Positions 1 to 9,027 of a stretch of 64,000 nucleotides of DNA are shown here, one piece after another (the first letter of the stretch is position 1; every line of letters begins with the position of its first letter). The translations under genes and the position numbers were made by a program. The stretch spans positions 12,224,001 to 12,288,000 of the forward strand of contig NC_069661.1 of NCBI RefSeq assembly GCF_027244095.1, in the 5' to 3' direction. Source of the DNA: Hemicordylus capensis (Eukaryota > Chordata > Lepidosauria > Squamata > Cordylidae). The notes beneath the pieces are model-generated. The model saw only the letters and a program-made list of their open reading frames with translations, had not been told where the DNA came from and ran no database searches.

Positions 1-1670
1 GCTAACAAATCACCAGGGCTGGATGGCATCCATCCAAGAGTCCTCAAAGAACTCAAATGTGAAATTGCTGACCTCCTTGCTAAAATATTTAACTTATCCC
101 TGAAATCGGGCTCTGTACCAGAGGACTGGAGAGTAGCAAATGTAACACCGATTTTCAAAAAGGGATTCAGGGGCGATCCGGGAAATTACAGGCCACTTAG
201 CCTAACGTCCGTTCCAGGCAAATTGATGGAAAGCATCCTCAAGGATAAAATTTTAAAGCACCTAGAAGAACAGGCCCTGCTGGGAGTGAGCCAGCATGGC
301 TTCCGCAAAGGTAAATCTTGCCTCACCAAACTTTTGGACTTCTTTGAGAGTGTCAACGAGTGTGTGGATCAAGGTGATACAGTTGATATAGTCTACCTGG
401 ACTTCTAAAAAGCTTTTGACAAAGTTCCTCATCAAAGACTCCTGAGGAAACTTAGCTGTCATGGGATAAAGGGACAAGTACATGTGTGGATTGCTAACTG
501 GTTGAAAGACAGGAAACAGAGGGTAGGTATAAATGGAGAGTTTTCACAATGGAGGGAAGTGGGGTCCCCCAGGGATCTGTACTGGGTCCGGTGGTTTTTA
601 ATTTATTCATAAATGATCTAGAAGCAGGTGTAAGCAGCGATGTGGCCAAATTTGCAGATGATACCAAACTCTTTCGGGTAGTGAAATCCAAAATGGATTG
701 TGAGCAGCTCCAAAAGGATCTCTCCAAACTGGGGGAGTGGGCGACAAAATGGCAAATGCGGTTCAATGTTAGCAAGTGTAAAGTGATGCACATTTGGACG
801 AAAACCCCCAACTTCAAGTATACGCTGATGGGATCCGAGCTGTCGGTGACTGACCAGGAGAGGGATCTTTGGGTTGTGGTTGACAGCTCGTTGAAAGAGT
901 CGACTCAATGTGCAGCAGCTGTGAAAAAGGCCAATTCCATGCTAGGGATCATTGGAAAGGGAACTGAAAATAAAACGGCTAACATTATAATACCCTTATA
1001 CAAAACTATGGTGCGACCGCACTTGGAGTACTATGTACAATTCTGGTCACCACATCTTAAAAAGGACATTGTTGAACTGGAGAAGGTACAGAAGAGGGCA
1101 ACCAAGATGATCAGGGGCCTAGAGCACCTTTCTTATGAGGCAAGACTACAACACCTGGGGCTTTTTAGTTTAGAAAAAAAGACGACTGCGGGGAGAAATG
1201 ATAGAGGTCTATAAAATCATGCATGGTGTGGAGAAAGTGGAGAGAGATAAATTCTTTTCCCTCTCACTCAACACTAGAACCAGGGGTCACTCCATGAAAT
1301 TGATTGCCAGGAGGTCTAGGACCAACAAATGGAAGTACTTTCTCACATAACGCGTGATCCGCTTGTGGAACTCTCTGCCACAGGATGTGGTGACTGCCAA
1401 CAACCTGGATGGCTTGAAGAGGGGTTTGGATGACTTCATGGAGGAGAGGTCTATCAATGGCTACTAGTCGGAGGGCTGTGGGCCATCTCCAGCCTCAAAG
1501 GCAGGATGCCTCTGAGTACCAGTTGCAGGGGAGTAATGGCAGGAGAGAGGGCACGCCCTTAACTCCTGTCTGTGGCTTTCAGCGGCATCTGGTGGGCCAC
1601 TGTGCGAAAGAGGATGCTGGACTCGATGGGCCTTGGGCCTGATCCAGCAGGGCTGTTCTTATGTTCTTAA
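1..1670 (+). mobile_element. CR1-clade LINE, reverse transcriptase part and 3' end (cut by window edge)
   Basis: This is the 3' part of a CR1 non-LTR retrotransposon; its 5' end lies left of the window. Translation gives the reverse transcriptase blocks in order: NYRPLSLTSVPGKLME near 185, AFDKVPH near 412, GVPQGSVLGP near 560 and FADDTKLF near 655, then the CR1 C-terminal blocks HLEYYVQFWSPHLKKD and RATKMIRGLEHLSYEA. The frame is broken: a stop replaces the residue before KAFDKVPH (406-408), and frame shifts fall near 560, near 1185 and in the C-terminal part. The 3' end is the usual tail ending TTCTTATGTTCTTAA. It is dead as a coding element. Confidence 0.85.
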
Positions 1671-1974
1671 GATGGCCCATACCTTTTCCACAGGAGAACA
1701 TGCCTGGCAAGAAATGACAATACACTGAGGAAAGGGAGAAGAGGTGGTGGCTGTTCTGATTTGACCTTGCAGATGACGTGTCTATCAACATGGTTGGTCA
1801 CTGAGGCAGGCTGGAGAGGATGCACTTTGAGACTCTGTATAGGTGTAGGTGTATCTAGGCAGCCTTGTTATGGAGTAGAACACCTGTCATGCCCTACAAG
1901 GCATATGCATGTTGGCTTGGTTATCCTGCTGTATTGCAAATATTTATATACTGATTTACAACAAATAACACCAG
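1671..1974. other. AT-rich stretch, probable ferritin A intron 1 remnant
   Basis: No gene or clear repeat is visible. It lies directly 5' of the ferritin A exon 2 relic and probably holds the 3' end of its intron 1. No exon 1 relic is seen between the CR1 element and exon 2. Confidence 0.3.
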
Positions 1975-2074
1975 TCTTACCACTTTTATCATGAAGACGT
2001 AGCCTTGAGCCACACAGCCAAGTTGCTGAAGGAGCAGCCCCACGAGGAGAGGAAGCTTGTTCCAGGACATCCAG
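1975..2074 (+). pseudogene. Ferritin copy A, exon 2 relic
   Basis: After a CCAG acceptor (AG at 1973-1974) the sequence reads SYHFYHEDVALSH, TAKLLKEQPHEERK, matching ferritin exon 2 (family form YFDRDDVAL...EEREHAEK). It ends at the canonical donor (GTGAGT from 2075). The exon is 100 nt instead of 147: about 47 nt encoding the end of helix B and the following loop are missing, which shifts the frame. Glu61 and Glu62 (human H numbering) are both present, unlike in intact copy C. No exon 1 or exon 4 of this copy is visible. Confidence 0.85.
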
Positions 2075-2321
2075 GTGAGTGACATGGGGAACATCTGGGC
2101 TGTGCTTCACACCAGAGGGTAGTATTCTGAGCCTTCTTGTAGTTGTCTTTGAGAACCTGCATGTGGTGGTATCTTTAATTCTCTAAGGCATACCTGTGAC
2201 TAATCGCATGTGTGGCAGCTCTCGTGAGAGTTTGGAGACCTGCTGGATAGCCATGGGATGGGTGGGAGGGAAGAATATGGCGGCTGCAGCAGCGGCTGGC
2301 AAAGAGCAGCTGGCCAGAAAC

Positions 2322-2610
2322 GAGGGTGGTGATGAAGGCTGTTGTCCCCTTAGCTAAGCAGGGTCCACCTTGGTTGCATATGAAAGGGAGACTAGAAGTG
2401 TGAGTACTGTAAGATATTCCCCTTAAGGGATGGAGCCGCTCCAAGAAGAGCATCTAGGTTCCAAGTTCCCTCCCTGGCAGCATCTCCAAGATAGGGCTGA
2501 GAGAGATTCCTGCCTGCAACCTTGGAGAAGCTGCTGCCAGTTTGTGAAGACAGTACTGAGCTAGATAGACCAATGGTCTGACTCAGTATATGGCAGCTTC
2601 CTATGTTCAA
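2322..2610 (+). mobile_element. 5S/tRNA chimeric SINE with CR1-like tail
   Basis: Contains the 5S rRNA-like block TTAGCTAAGCAGGGTC, a linker ending near GATATTCCCC, a decayed tRNA part and the tail GAGCTAGATAGACCAATGG...GGCAGCTTCCTATGTTC. It lies in intron 2 of ferritin A. Full-length reference copy: 26838-27147. Confidence 0.8.
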
Positions 2611-2865
2611 GGTGGGGGGTGGGGGTGGGAGAGAATTGCGTCAGCCAGCCAACCAGAAAGCAGGGGGAGAAGAAGAGGTCCAGCCAGAAACCAGGGGGTA
2701 ATCGGCTGGGCAGTGGGGGGGGAGAAGAAGTGGGCTGGCCAGCCGGCCCACCAGCCAAAAAGTGGGGGGTGGGGAGAAGAAGTGGGGTGGCTAGCCAGAA
2801 AGGGGGGGGAGGTGGCAGCAGATGGGTGGGGGGGCTGGAGGCACAGATGCTTTGCGCCTGGCCCA
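2611..2865 (+). repeat. G-rich imperfect minisatellite
   Basis: Runs of 5-9 G alternate with GAGAAGAAG and CCAGCCAGAAA blocks in units of roughly 30-50 nt. It sits just 5' of ferritin A exon 3. A related block is found in inverted orientation at about 44045-44360. Open frames here only reflect the low-complexity composition. Confidence 0.7.
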
Positions 2866-2899
2866 GCTAGTTGTCTATAAACTTTGCTTGTTGATTCAA

Positions 2900-3025
2900 A
2901 AACCAGGGCAGGACGAGTGGGGCAACAGCCTGAATGCCCCAGAGAGGGCCCTGCAGCTGGAAAAGAAGGTGAACCAGGCCCTGCTGGATCTGCACAAGCT
3001 GGCGCTGGAGAAGGGAGACCCTCGT
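2900..3025 (+). pseudogene. Ferritin copy A, exon 3 (open frame, acceptor lost)
   Basis: A full-length 126-nt exon 3 with an unbroken frame: [19 protein letters not shown] then [20 protein letters not shown], ending DPR before donor GTGAGT at 3026. It carries Glu107 (in LEKK) and His118. The splice acceptor is lost: the two bases before the exon are AA (2898-2899) where other copies have AG. With the 47-nt loss in exon 2 and no visible exon 4, this copy cannot make ferritin. Confidence 0.9.
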
Positions 3026-3615
3026 GTGAGTTGAGAGATGTAATAAGTCTTTTCCATACAGGTACATTCAGGAAGCGGGTCACATTCTTGGCCCCTAAGG
3101 CTAGTTAATAATGGAAATGGATGCCTTTCATGCAAATGCTGAAGGGCTGCTACTTGCAAAAATTGTTGCTCAGGTGCACTGCTTTTATATTCAAGCATAA
3201 TGTCTTACGAAGCTACAGTTATCTCTGTGAAACTTAATCTGATAGTTTATAAGCCTGTTCTGGCATTGACCAATGCATACTGTCCTTGGAATACGATGAA
3301 TATTTAATAATAATAATAAAGTTTAGTAGTTGGCCACCCCAAAACAAATTGTGCTCTCTGGATATTTGTTAAATAAAACATCCAATAAAATGCATCAAAC
3401 CACAACACACACAAGCTTTTCAGCAAGCAAAAATACTGTTTTTCAACAGAAGTTCTTATAGTGCCATGTTCTCTTCCATCAAAGGAGAACTTGGACTAGG
3501 CCCATTCATACATCATGTTCAGCACTTGTATAAGTGTACAATGTACACAGGTACAGATCTGGACAGAGGTACAGTCATTAGCAGGTCATGCTGAATGCAG
3601 GTACACTTCCTTTGC
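3026..3615. other. Ferritin A intron 3-like and unassigned sequence
   Basis: No gene is seen. It includes a short (AAT) run near 3308 and a block around 3500-3600 with GTACA-rich phrases that also occur near 23740-23850 and 28690-28870, suggesting an old dispersed repeat. Confidence 0.3.
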
Positions 3616-3842
3616 AAACTGAGCAAAGAGGCACCTTGTAAAAGTGGTGGTTCTCTTTATTGATCAGGGGAGAGCAACTGGCCCTATCCATCCCCAGCAC
3701 AGCATCCCTCCAGTGGCTGTTGCTGGTGTCTATCTTATGTTTCTTTTTTAGATTGTTGGCCCTTTGGGGACAGGGAGCTATTTTTTAACATCTATGTATA
3801 AAGAACCCTTGTTGAAAAGCTGTATATAAATATTTGTCTGTC
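3616..3842 (+). repeat. Dispersed repeat X (GAGGCACC...GGGGACAGGGA...TATAAAT)
   Basis: Shares phrases GCAAAGAGGCACC, CTGTTGCTGGTGTCTATC, TTTAGATTGT and CCCTTTGGGGACAGGGAG with copies at 41682-41990, 49297-49555 (minus), 56465-56702 and 60915-61187. The 3' end is an AT-rich TATAAATAT tail. The class is uncertain: a SINE or the 3' end of a LINE. Confidence 0.6.
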
Positions 3843-4421
3843 TAACCTGCATTTAAGGAGCCGATACCTATACAGCCTTTAGAAAACCTGAAGTCTCAAT
3901 TGATTAGGTATATTTCCCTGAGTAAGCTCCTTCAGGTCTTCTGGGCCTCTCCTTCCTCTGTTAGCAAGGGCCAGCCCACAGCTCAGGGGCACACCAGGCA
4001 AACCCTGCTGGGTGACACCCCCCACTTGACAGTGGGTGATGTGGAACATCCACCCTTCTTGCCACTGCCTCCAGCTGCTTTCATGGTGGTGGGTAGGTGT
4101 TCTGTATCACCTGTTCTCCTCGCCACTGCAGCCCACAGCTATGTACTCCCCATTGCCCATCCATACTCCTGCCCACTGTGGCCAGGAGGATGGGGGAGGG
4201 TGCCAATTGCCTCCCTTGCCAGCTTGATGTCCTAGGCAGCCACTTTAATGGGGTGTTTAATGGGGAGCGTGCAGGGCCAGCCTGTCCCGGAACCCTCTAA
4301 GGGTATGTGAATTATTCCTATGCGAAGAACTTTGTCAACCTGGGGAGTTCTCCTCTCCACCTGAAGAACATTTGAAAAACCAGTGCTTGGAGAACATCCT
4401 TGTCCATGTCTAAGAAGAGTA
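3843..4421. other. No gene seen
   Basis: C-rich middle part (about 4010-4220) with short incidental frames. No repeat or gene is recognised. Confidence 0.3.
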
Positions 4422-4728
4422 GGAGAGGAGAGCTGGTCTTGTGGTAGCAAGCATGACTTGTGCCCATAGCTAAGCAGGGTCTGCCCTGGTTGCATCTGAA
4501 TGGGAGACTTGATGATGTGTGAGGACTGCAAGATATTCCCCTCAGGAGATGAAGCTGCTCGGGGAAGAGCAGAAGGTTCCAAGTTCCCTCCCTGGCTTCT
4601 CTAAGATAGGGCTGAGAGAGATTCCTGCCTGCAACCTTGGAGAAGCCGCTGCCAGTCTGTGAAGACAATACTGAGCTAGATAGACCAATGGTCTGACTCA
4701 GTATATGGCATTTTCCTCTGTTCCTAAG
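4422..4728 (+). mobile_element. 5S/tRNA chimeric SINE
   Basis: Near full length: head GAGCTGGTCTTGTGGTAGCA, 5S-like block AGCTAAGCAGGGTCTGCCC and GAATGGGAGACT, decayed tRNA part, and CR1-like tail ending near TGGCATTTTCCTCTGTTCC. Confidence 0.85.
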
Positions 4729-5097
4729 AGTAAAGCCCAACGGAACTGGTGGGAAGTAAGAGCTGCATAGTGCAGAATAGACTGAGATTTTGGCTTCACT
4801 AGAAAGAAAGCTAGACAAATGCCCGAAGCATAACAGGCAGTATACCACTACCCCTCGCTGGAGGCAGGGTTCAAGGGGAAGGCTATAGTCCTCAAGTTCT
4901 GCTTGAGGTACAACTGTCTGCTCAAGGCCAAAGAGAAAGCTCTGTATGTATCTCCCAAGGAGAACTTGCTCAGGGAATTGTGGGGGAGGCAGTAATAAAT
5001 TGCAGCAAGCATGAGGAATGGATTTCATTTCTAAAAACACTCCTCTAATCAGATGTAGAATATTCAGAAAACATCTATTAACTACCTTCAATATTTC

Positions 5098-5790
5098 ACC
5101 ATGTTTGGATGAGATTCTATCCTTTCTAGCATCGGGCTTCTTGCCATCACTGGATTGTTTTGGCAGGCCTCAAATGGGAGCTCTTCTGAGTTGTCATACT
5201 CAGAAATATACATACTCATGTGGGAAGACTTTTGAAAATGTGATTGAGCAGCGAAAATAATTAGTTTGAATAGTAGCAAGTTAGCTAAGATAGATGGTGC
5301 TTCAGTATCTGGTACATTCTGTCCCTTGCCTTGAAGGTGCTTGATTATGTCTGGGTGGGGAGGGTAGAAATAGACTGGGGCCAAACAAGCCTATCCCTTG
5401 AGGAGTGTGGGTGAGAGAAGTCACACCTGAAAGCATCTAGGACCTTTTGAGTTAAAAGGGGATGTATTGGCTTGGATGCAATACACAAGCATGGAATGTA
5501 GTTATCTCAATATAAAAGAAATGCATAAATTGCTAGAGCGCGCAGCTACACCCAGAGATCTTTGATTGCTAGCACATTTGAAAGTGTAATGCTGGTGCCT
5601 GGTGTAAATTGCCTAACCAAGAAAACGAAGACAGGGAGAATCCCTGACTTCTGACACTCGGAAACAGCCATTCAAAATGCACGTTGCAAAATAGAAAGCG
5701 TCAGAATTCCCGAGCGCTCCACAATGCTCACTCTCCCTTTGACAATGACTCTCCTTGCTTCTGCAGCGAACCTGACACACACATCATTTT
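5098..5790 (+). repeat. Diverged copy of the 8.04-8.43 kb block
   Basis: CATGTTTGGATGAGAT and TTTTGGCAGGCCT near 5100-5170, AAAATAGAAAGC near 5688 and CAGCGAACCT near 5765 recur in the same order at 8047, about 8105, 8265 and 8387. This suggests a shared dispersed repeat or an old local duplication. Only one arm of the later palindrome is represented here. Confidence 0.5.
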
Positions 5791-6129
5791 GGGTCTAGGA
5801 TGGATAAAAATGATTCCTTTTGAGGCTGTATCCGAGAGCATAAAACTGCAGTCTGTAGTTTGTTCTAAGGCTGTGAAAGAAGGCAAATTGAAAACCCCTC
5901 AACATTTCACTTTAGGCTGGCCTGTAGGCCGCTCTGCAGCAGCCGGGGACCTTGCAGGGGCTGGATTGAGGAGAGTCACTGCAAGCACCGCCACTGGCCA
6001 CTTCTGCTGTGGGCTCACCTAGCCCTGCTAGTCACTGGCAGAGCCATTCTCTATCCATGGCCCCTGCTAGCCACCACCAAGGCTGGCTAGCTTCCATTTG
6101 CCAACCACAACACAGTGCAATGACATCTG

Positions 6130-6280
6130 GGTGACTCTGGGCCAGTCACTTCTCTCTCAGCCTAGCCTGCTTCACAGGGTTAGTGTGAGGAGAAACTTAA
6201 GTATGTAGTACATCACTTTGGGCTCCTTGGAGGAAGAGCGGGATATAAAATGTTAATAATAATAATAATAAATAAAATAA
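6130..6280 (+). mobile_element. SINE 3' part (GGGCCAGTCAC...GGATATAAA type)
   Basis: Reads CTGGGCCAGTCACTTCTCTC, CACAGGGTTAGTGTGAGGAG, CTTGGAGGAAGAGCGGGATA, then an (AAT)n tail. A minus-strand relative is at 28402-28632. The form is typical of tRNA-headed squamate SINEs. Confidence 0.6.
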
Positions 6281-6499
6281 AACCACCATCCAGCTCTGTT
6301 ATCCTGTATACTCTAAGCTAACTATACCGTGGCTGGTAAATGGGAGCAAGAGGACCATGATTGTAAGCAGAGAGCCCTTTCTCACAATCCTGGGCATAAA
6401 GAGGCCGTGGAGGAAGCCTCCCCCACAGACCATCCTTAGGAACCATAAGTGTGACAGTTGGAGCAAGCCAGGCTTATGGGCTTAAAAAGGTTAGACCAG

Positions 6500-6635
6500 T
6501 GGTTCCCAACCAGGGTTCCTCCAGATGTTGATGAACTACAACTCCCAGGGTCCCCAGCCACAATAAATTGTAGCTGGGGATATGGGAGTTGCAGTTCAGC
6601 AACATCTCGACGAACCCTGGTTGGGAACCACTGAG
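6500..6635. mobile_element. Fold-back (inverted-repeat) element
   Basis: The arms are complementary: GGTTCCCAACCAGGGTT...GAACTACAACTCCCAG on the left and GGGAGTTGCAGTTCAGCAAC...AACCCTGGTTGGGAACC on the right, around a short centre. This is one member of a family with over a dozen copies in the window. Confidence 0.75.
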
Positions 6636-6778
6636 TTAGACAAATGGCTGGAGTATTTGTCTAGCTCTCTCTCTAGTCATTACAGCAATGACCTGGTAAG
6701 CCAGAGACAAAGGGAAGGCAGATAGCCCTGAGGTCTGCTTGTAAACATCAGCCGCAGATGCCATTAGTCTTCCCTTTG

Positions 6779-7305
6779 TCAAGGATTCCCAGATGTTGTT
6801 GACTACAACTCCCAGCATCCCCAGCTGCAATAGCCTTTGCCTAGGGATTTATTTATTTATTTGTTCGATTTATAGACCGCCCTTACAAAATAGCTCAGGG
6901 CAGTTCACAAACATCAAAGACCCTTTAAAACAATTTAAGAGCACTGGAAGGCCAGGCCAAACAGGCAGGTCTTTAGGGCTCTCCTAAATTCCAATAAAGA
7001 ATTCAAATTACGGATGTCTGCTGGGAGCACATTCCACAGTCCAGGAGCGGCTACAGAGAAGGCCCACCTCTGGGTCACCACCAGACGAGCTGGTGGCAAC
7101 TGGAACCGGACCTCCTCAGATGATCTTAGCATGCGGTGGGGATCAGTCCGAAGAAGGCGCTCTCTAAGGTAACCTGGACCTAAGCCATTCAGGGCTTTAA
7201 AGGTAATAATGAGCACTTTGTATTTTGCTCGGAAACATATTGGCAGCCAGTGCAGCTGTTATGGATTATGGGAGTTGTAGTCAACAACATATGGGAATCC
7301 CTGTT
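6779..7305. mobile_element. Fold-back element split by a LINE fragment
   Basis: The left arm (CCCAGATGTTGTTGACTACA, about 6788) and right arm (ATTATGGGAGTTGTAGTCAA, about 7265) are complementary but separated by about 410 bp of minus-strand LINE sequence. The LINE piece therefore went in after the fold-back element. Confidence 0.65.
6843..7255 (-). mobile_element. LINE C-terminal fragment and 3' end (L2/Rex-like)
   Basis: A 93-residue minus-strand frame (6935-7216) reads TFKALNGLGPGYLRERLL, then LRSSEEVRFQLPPARLV, then WAFSVAAPGLWNVLPADIRN and LEFRRALKTCLFGLAF. This is the conserved C-terminal region of L2/Rex-type LINE polyproteins. The 3' end (low coordinates) is the tail with CCGCCC and TAAATAAATAAA. 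Related 3' ends are at 11345-11570, 20534-20872 and 36745-37330. The exact clade is uncertain. Confidence 0.65.
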
Positions 7306-7442
7306 AGAGGAAAAACTGGTGGCCAGTTGGCCCTAGGGAGGCAGAATGCCAGGTGAGAGCATGGAATCTCTCATGAGGGAACTTGTTCAATGAACTGTGG
7401 AGGAGGGAGGGATAGGCTAGACTGCAGTAAGCATGAAAATTG

Positions 7443-7640
7443 GATTTCATAGGACCATAGCAAGCTGTCATATACCAAGTCAGACCATTGGTCTATCTAG
7501 CTCAGTATTGTCTTCAGAGACTGGCAGCAGTTTCTCCAAGGTTGCAGGCAGGAATCTCTCTCAGCCCTTTCTTGGAGAAGCCAGGGAGGGAAGCCAGGGA
7601 GGGAACTTGGAGCCGCCTTCTCTTCCCAGAGTGGCTCCAT
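7443..7640 (-). mobile_element. 5S/tRNA chimeric SINE, tail part
   Basis: Reverse complement of the CR1-like tail and adjoining tRNA-derived part (TCAGACCATTGGTCTATCTA, CAGCCCTTTCTTGGAGAAGC). The 5S head is missing. A short internal duplication (CCAGGGAGGGAA) is present. Confidence 0.75.
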
Positions 7641-8031
7641 GAAACATGTCTCTGGCAGCGGTGGCCAATATGGGCAGATTGGAAGGGGTGATGTTAAATG
7701 AACTTCAGGTGAGGCTTTCTCTCACTCCTCTGGCCCCATCCCGGCTACTATGCTCTCCCTCACTGTGGCACTAGCCCGTGGCATTAACCCTTCATGCTCA
7801 GGCTGGCTATCTGCCCAGTTTCCCAACCCAGAAAACAACCAGTCCATGCACAAAGGTTTAATGTGGCCAGGCACAGCAAGGGAGCGCAAGATGGGGCCAG
7901 AGGAGTGAGCTCATCTGAGGCTTGTTGACTGCCCCAGATCCACCCATATCAGCTGCCAGTGGTATCTGATAAAAACACCTCATCTGCAATAAGTTGGATG
8001 TGTTCTGAACAATATTCAGAATTCATCTCAC
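7641..8031. other. No gene seen
   Basis: Unassigned sequence between a SINE and the large palindrome. Confidence 0.25.
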
Positions 8032-8231
8032 ATCCTATTTGGCCAATGTTTGGATGAGATCCAACACTGCCTGTTGTTGGACCTGTTGCCAGCTCTTGAT
8101 ATTTTTGGCAGGCCTTGGATATGAAATATCAAGAGATTTCATATCCAAGGCCTGCCAAAAATATCAAGAGCTGGCAACAGGTCCAACAACAGGCAGTGTT
8201 GGATCTCATCCAAACATTGGTCAAATAGGAT
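8032..8231. repeat. Near-perfect 200-bp palindrome
   Basis: Two arms of 96 bp (8032-8127 and 8136-8231) are reverse complements with a single mismatch (8042/8221), around an 8-nt centre. The left arm begins ATCCTATTTGG and includes TTTTTGGCAGGCCTTGG; the right arm ends AAATAGGAT. The arms are far better matched than the fold-back elements elsewhere here. A diverged single arm occurs near 5098-5170. Confidence 0.9.
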
Positions 8232-8421
8232 CTGAGGATATATGCCACTCAAAGTACAAATCACAAAATAGAAAGCTTAGAATTCCTGAGGGTAGTGTGT
8301 GCTGTGCATACTTGAGTCTCCATAAGATTGACATACCTGATGCTTCTATTCAATCCCATTCCATATCTACACATTTCTTTTGCACGCAGTGAACCTCAAG
8401 CACAAAAGCCCATGATCTCAC

Positions 8422-8481
8422 CTCGGACGTAATCTTGCTCTTGGCTTTCTTTTCGCTTTTATCTCCCTTCAGTTCAGAGAT
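8422..8481 (-). CDS. Possible 60-nt internal exon, unknown gene
   Basis: On the minus strand a TTTCTATAG acceptor (AG at 8483-8482) precedes a 60-nt open stretch reading ISELKGDKSEKKAKSKITSE, followed by donor GTGAGA (from 8421 downward). Length is a multiple of three, both splice sites fit, and three CpGs survive (AGCGAA, ACGTCCGAG), which is unusual in this CpG-poor neighbourhood. The lysine-rich peptide is not one I recognise, and no partner exon was identified on this strand. It may be a lone exon of a gene with large introns, or chance. Confidence 0.3.
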
Positions 8482-8489
8482 CTATAGAA

Positions 8490-9027
8490 AAGCATAAGTT
8501 GGTGACTGTCTTCTGAAGCTGAGAAGGCAAATATTAAAAGCTAGTATAGCCTAGCTGCAGCTTTGCCTCTTTTTCTGTCCTATACATGAAACCATTTGTT
8601 CCCTCACAGCAGGCAAGATGAAGATGGCCCAAAGCAGTGAACTTGATATGATAGGGGCAGGGAGTGCCTGTGGGCCTCTGAACTGGCTCAGACAGCTTGC
8701 TGATGGGGAGTTAAGAACAGGCAAAGGCAATGCCTCTTGTTGACCCAGCTAGCCTTTCAATAATAGCTACTATTCCCTTGAAAGGAAGTGCCATTAGAAA
8801 TTTTACAAGGAGTCAACTTCTCCTGACTCTCAAGAAAGGCTCATATGAAAGTCTAAAATTAATTCATCCCCCTATCTCCCCTCCTCTGGATGGATGTGGG
8901 AGGCAGCTTACTGGCAGAGACAGATTGAGAAGATTTTAAGAGCCTAGAAAATGCACGAGTCAAGCAGACAATGGACAGAGGCATCTTAGGATCCAGAGTT
9001 TGGGCTTTCTCGTGTATCCTGTTGCTA
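8490..9027. other. No gene seen; start of Penelope-like region
   Basis: Unassigned up to about 8858. From there a minus-strand frame (8859-9107) contains EHWLKMKDSHSLLKV, a phrase shared with the endonuclease-like frame at 10690-11025, so the Penelope-like material may extend to about 8860. Confidence 0.3.

Noticed and set aside
1975-3025. Ferritin relics as processed retrocopies
   Set aside because: Introns and splice sites are present in every copy with more than one exon, and intron sequence is shared between copies.
2607-3083. 158-codon minus-strand proline/serine-rich frame
   Set aside because: It only reflects the G-rich minisatellite and the antisense of ferritin A exon 3.
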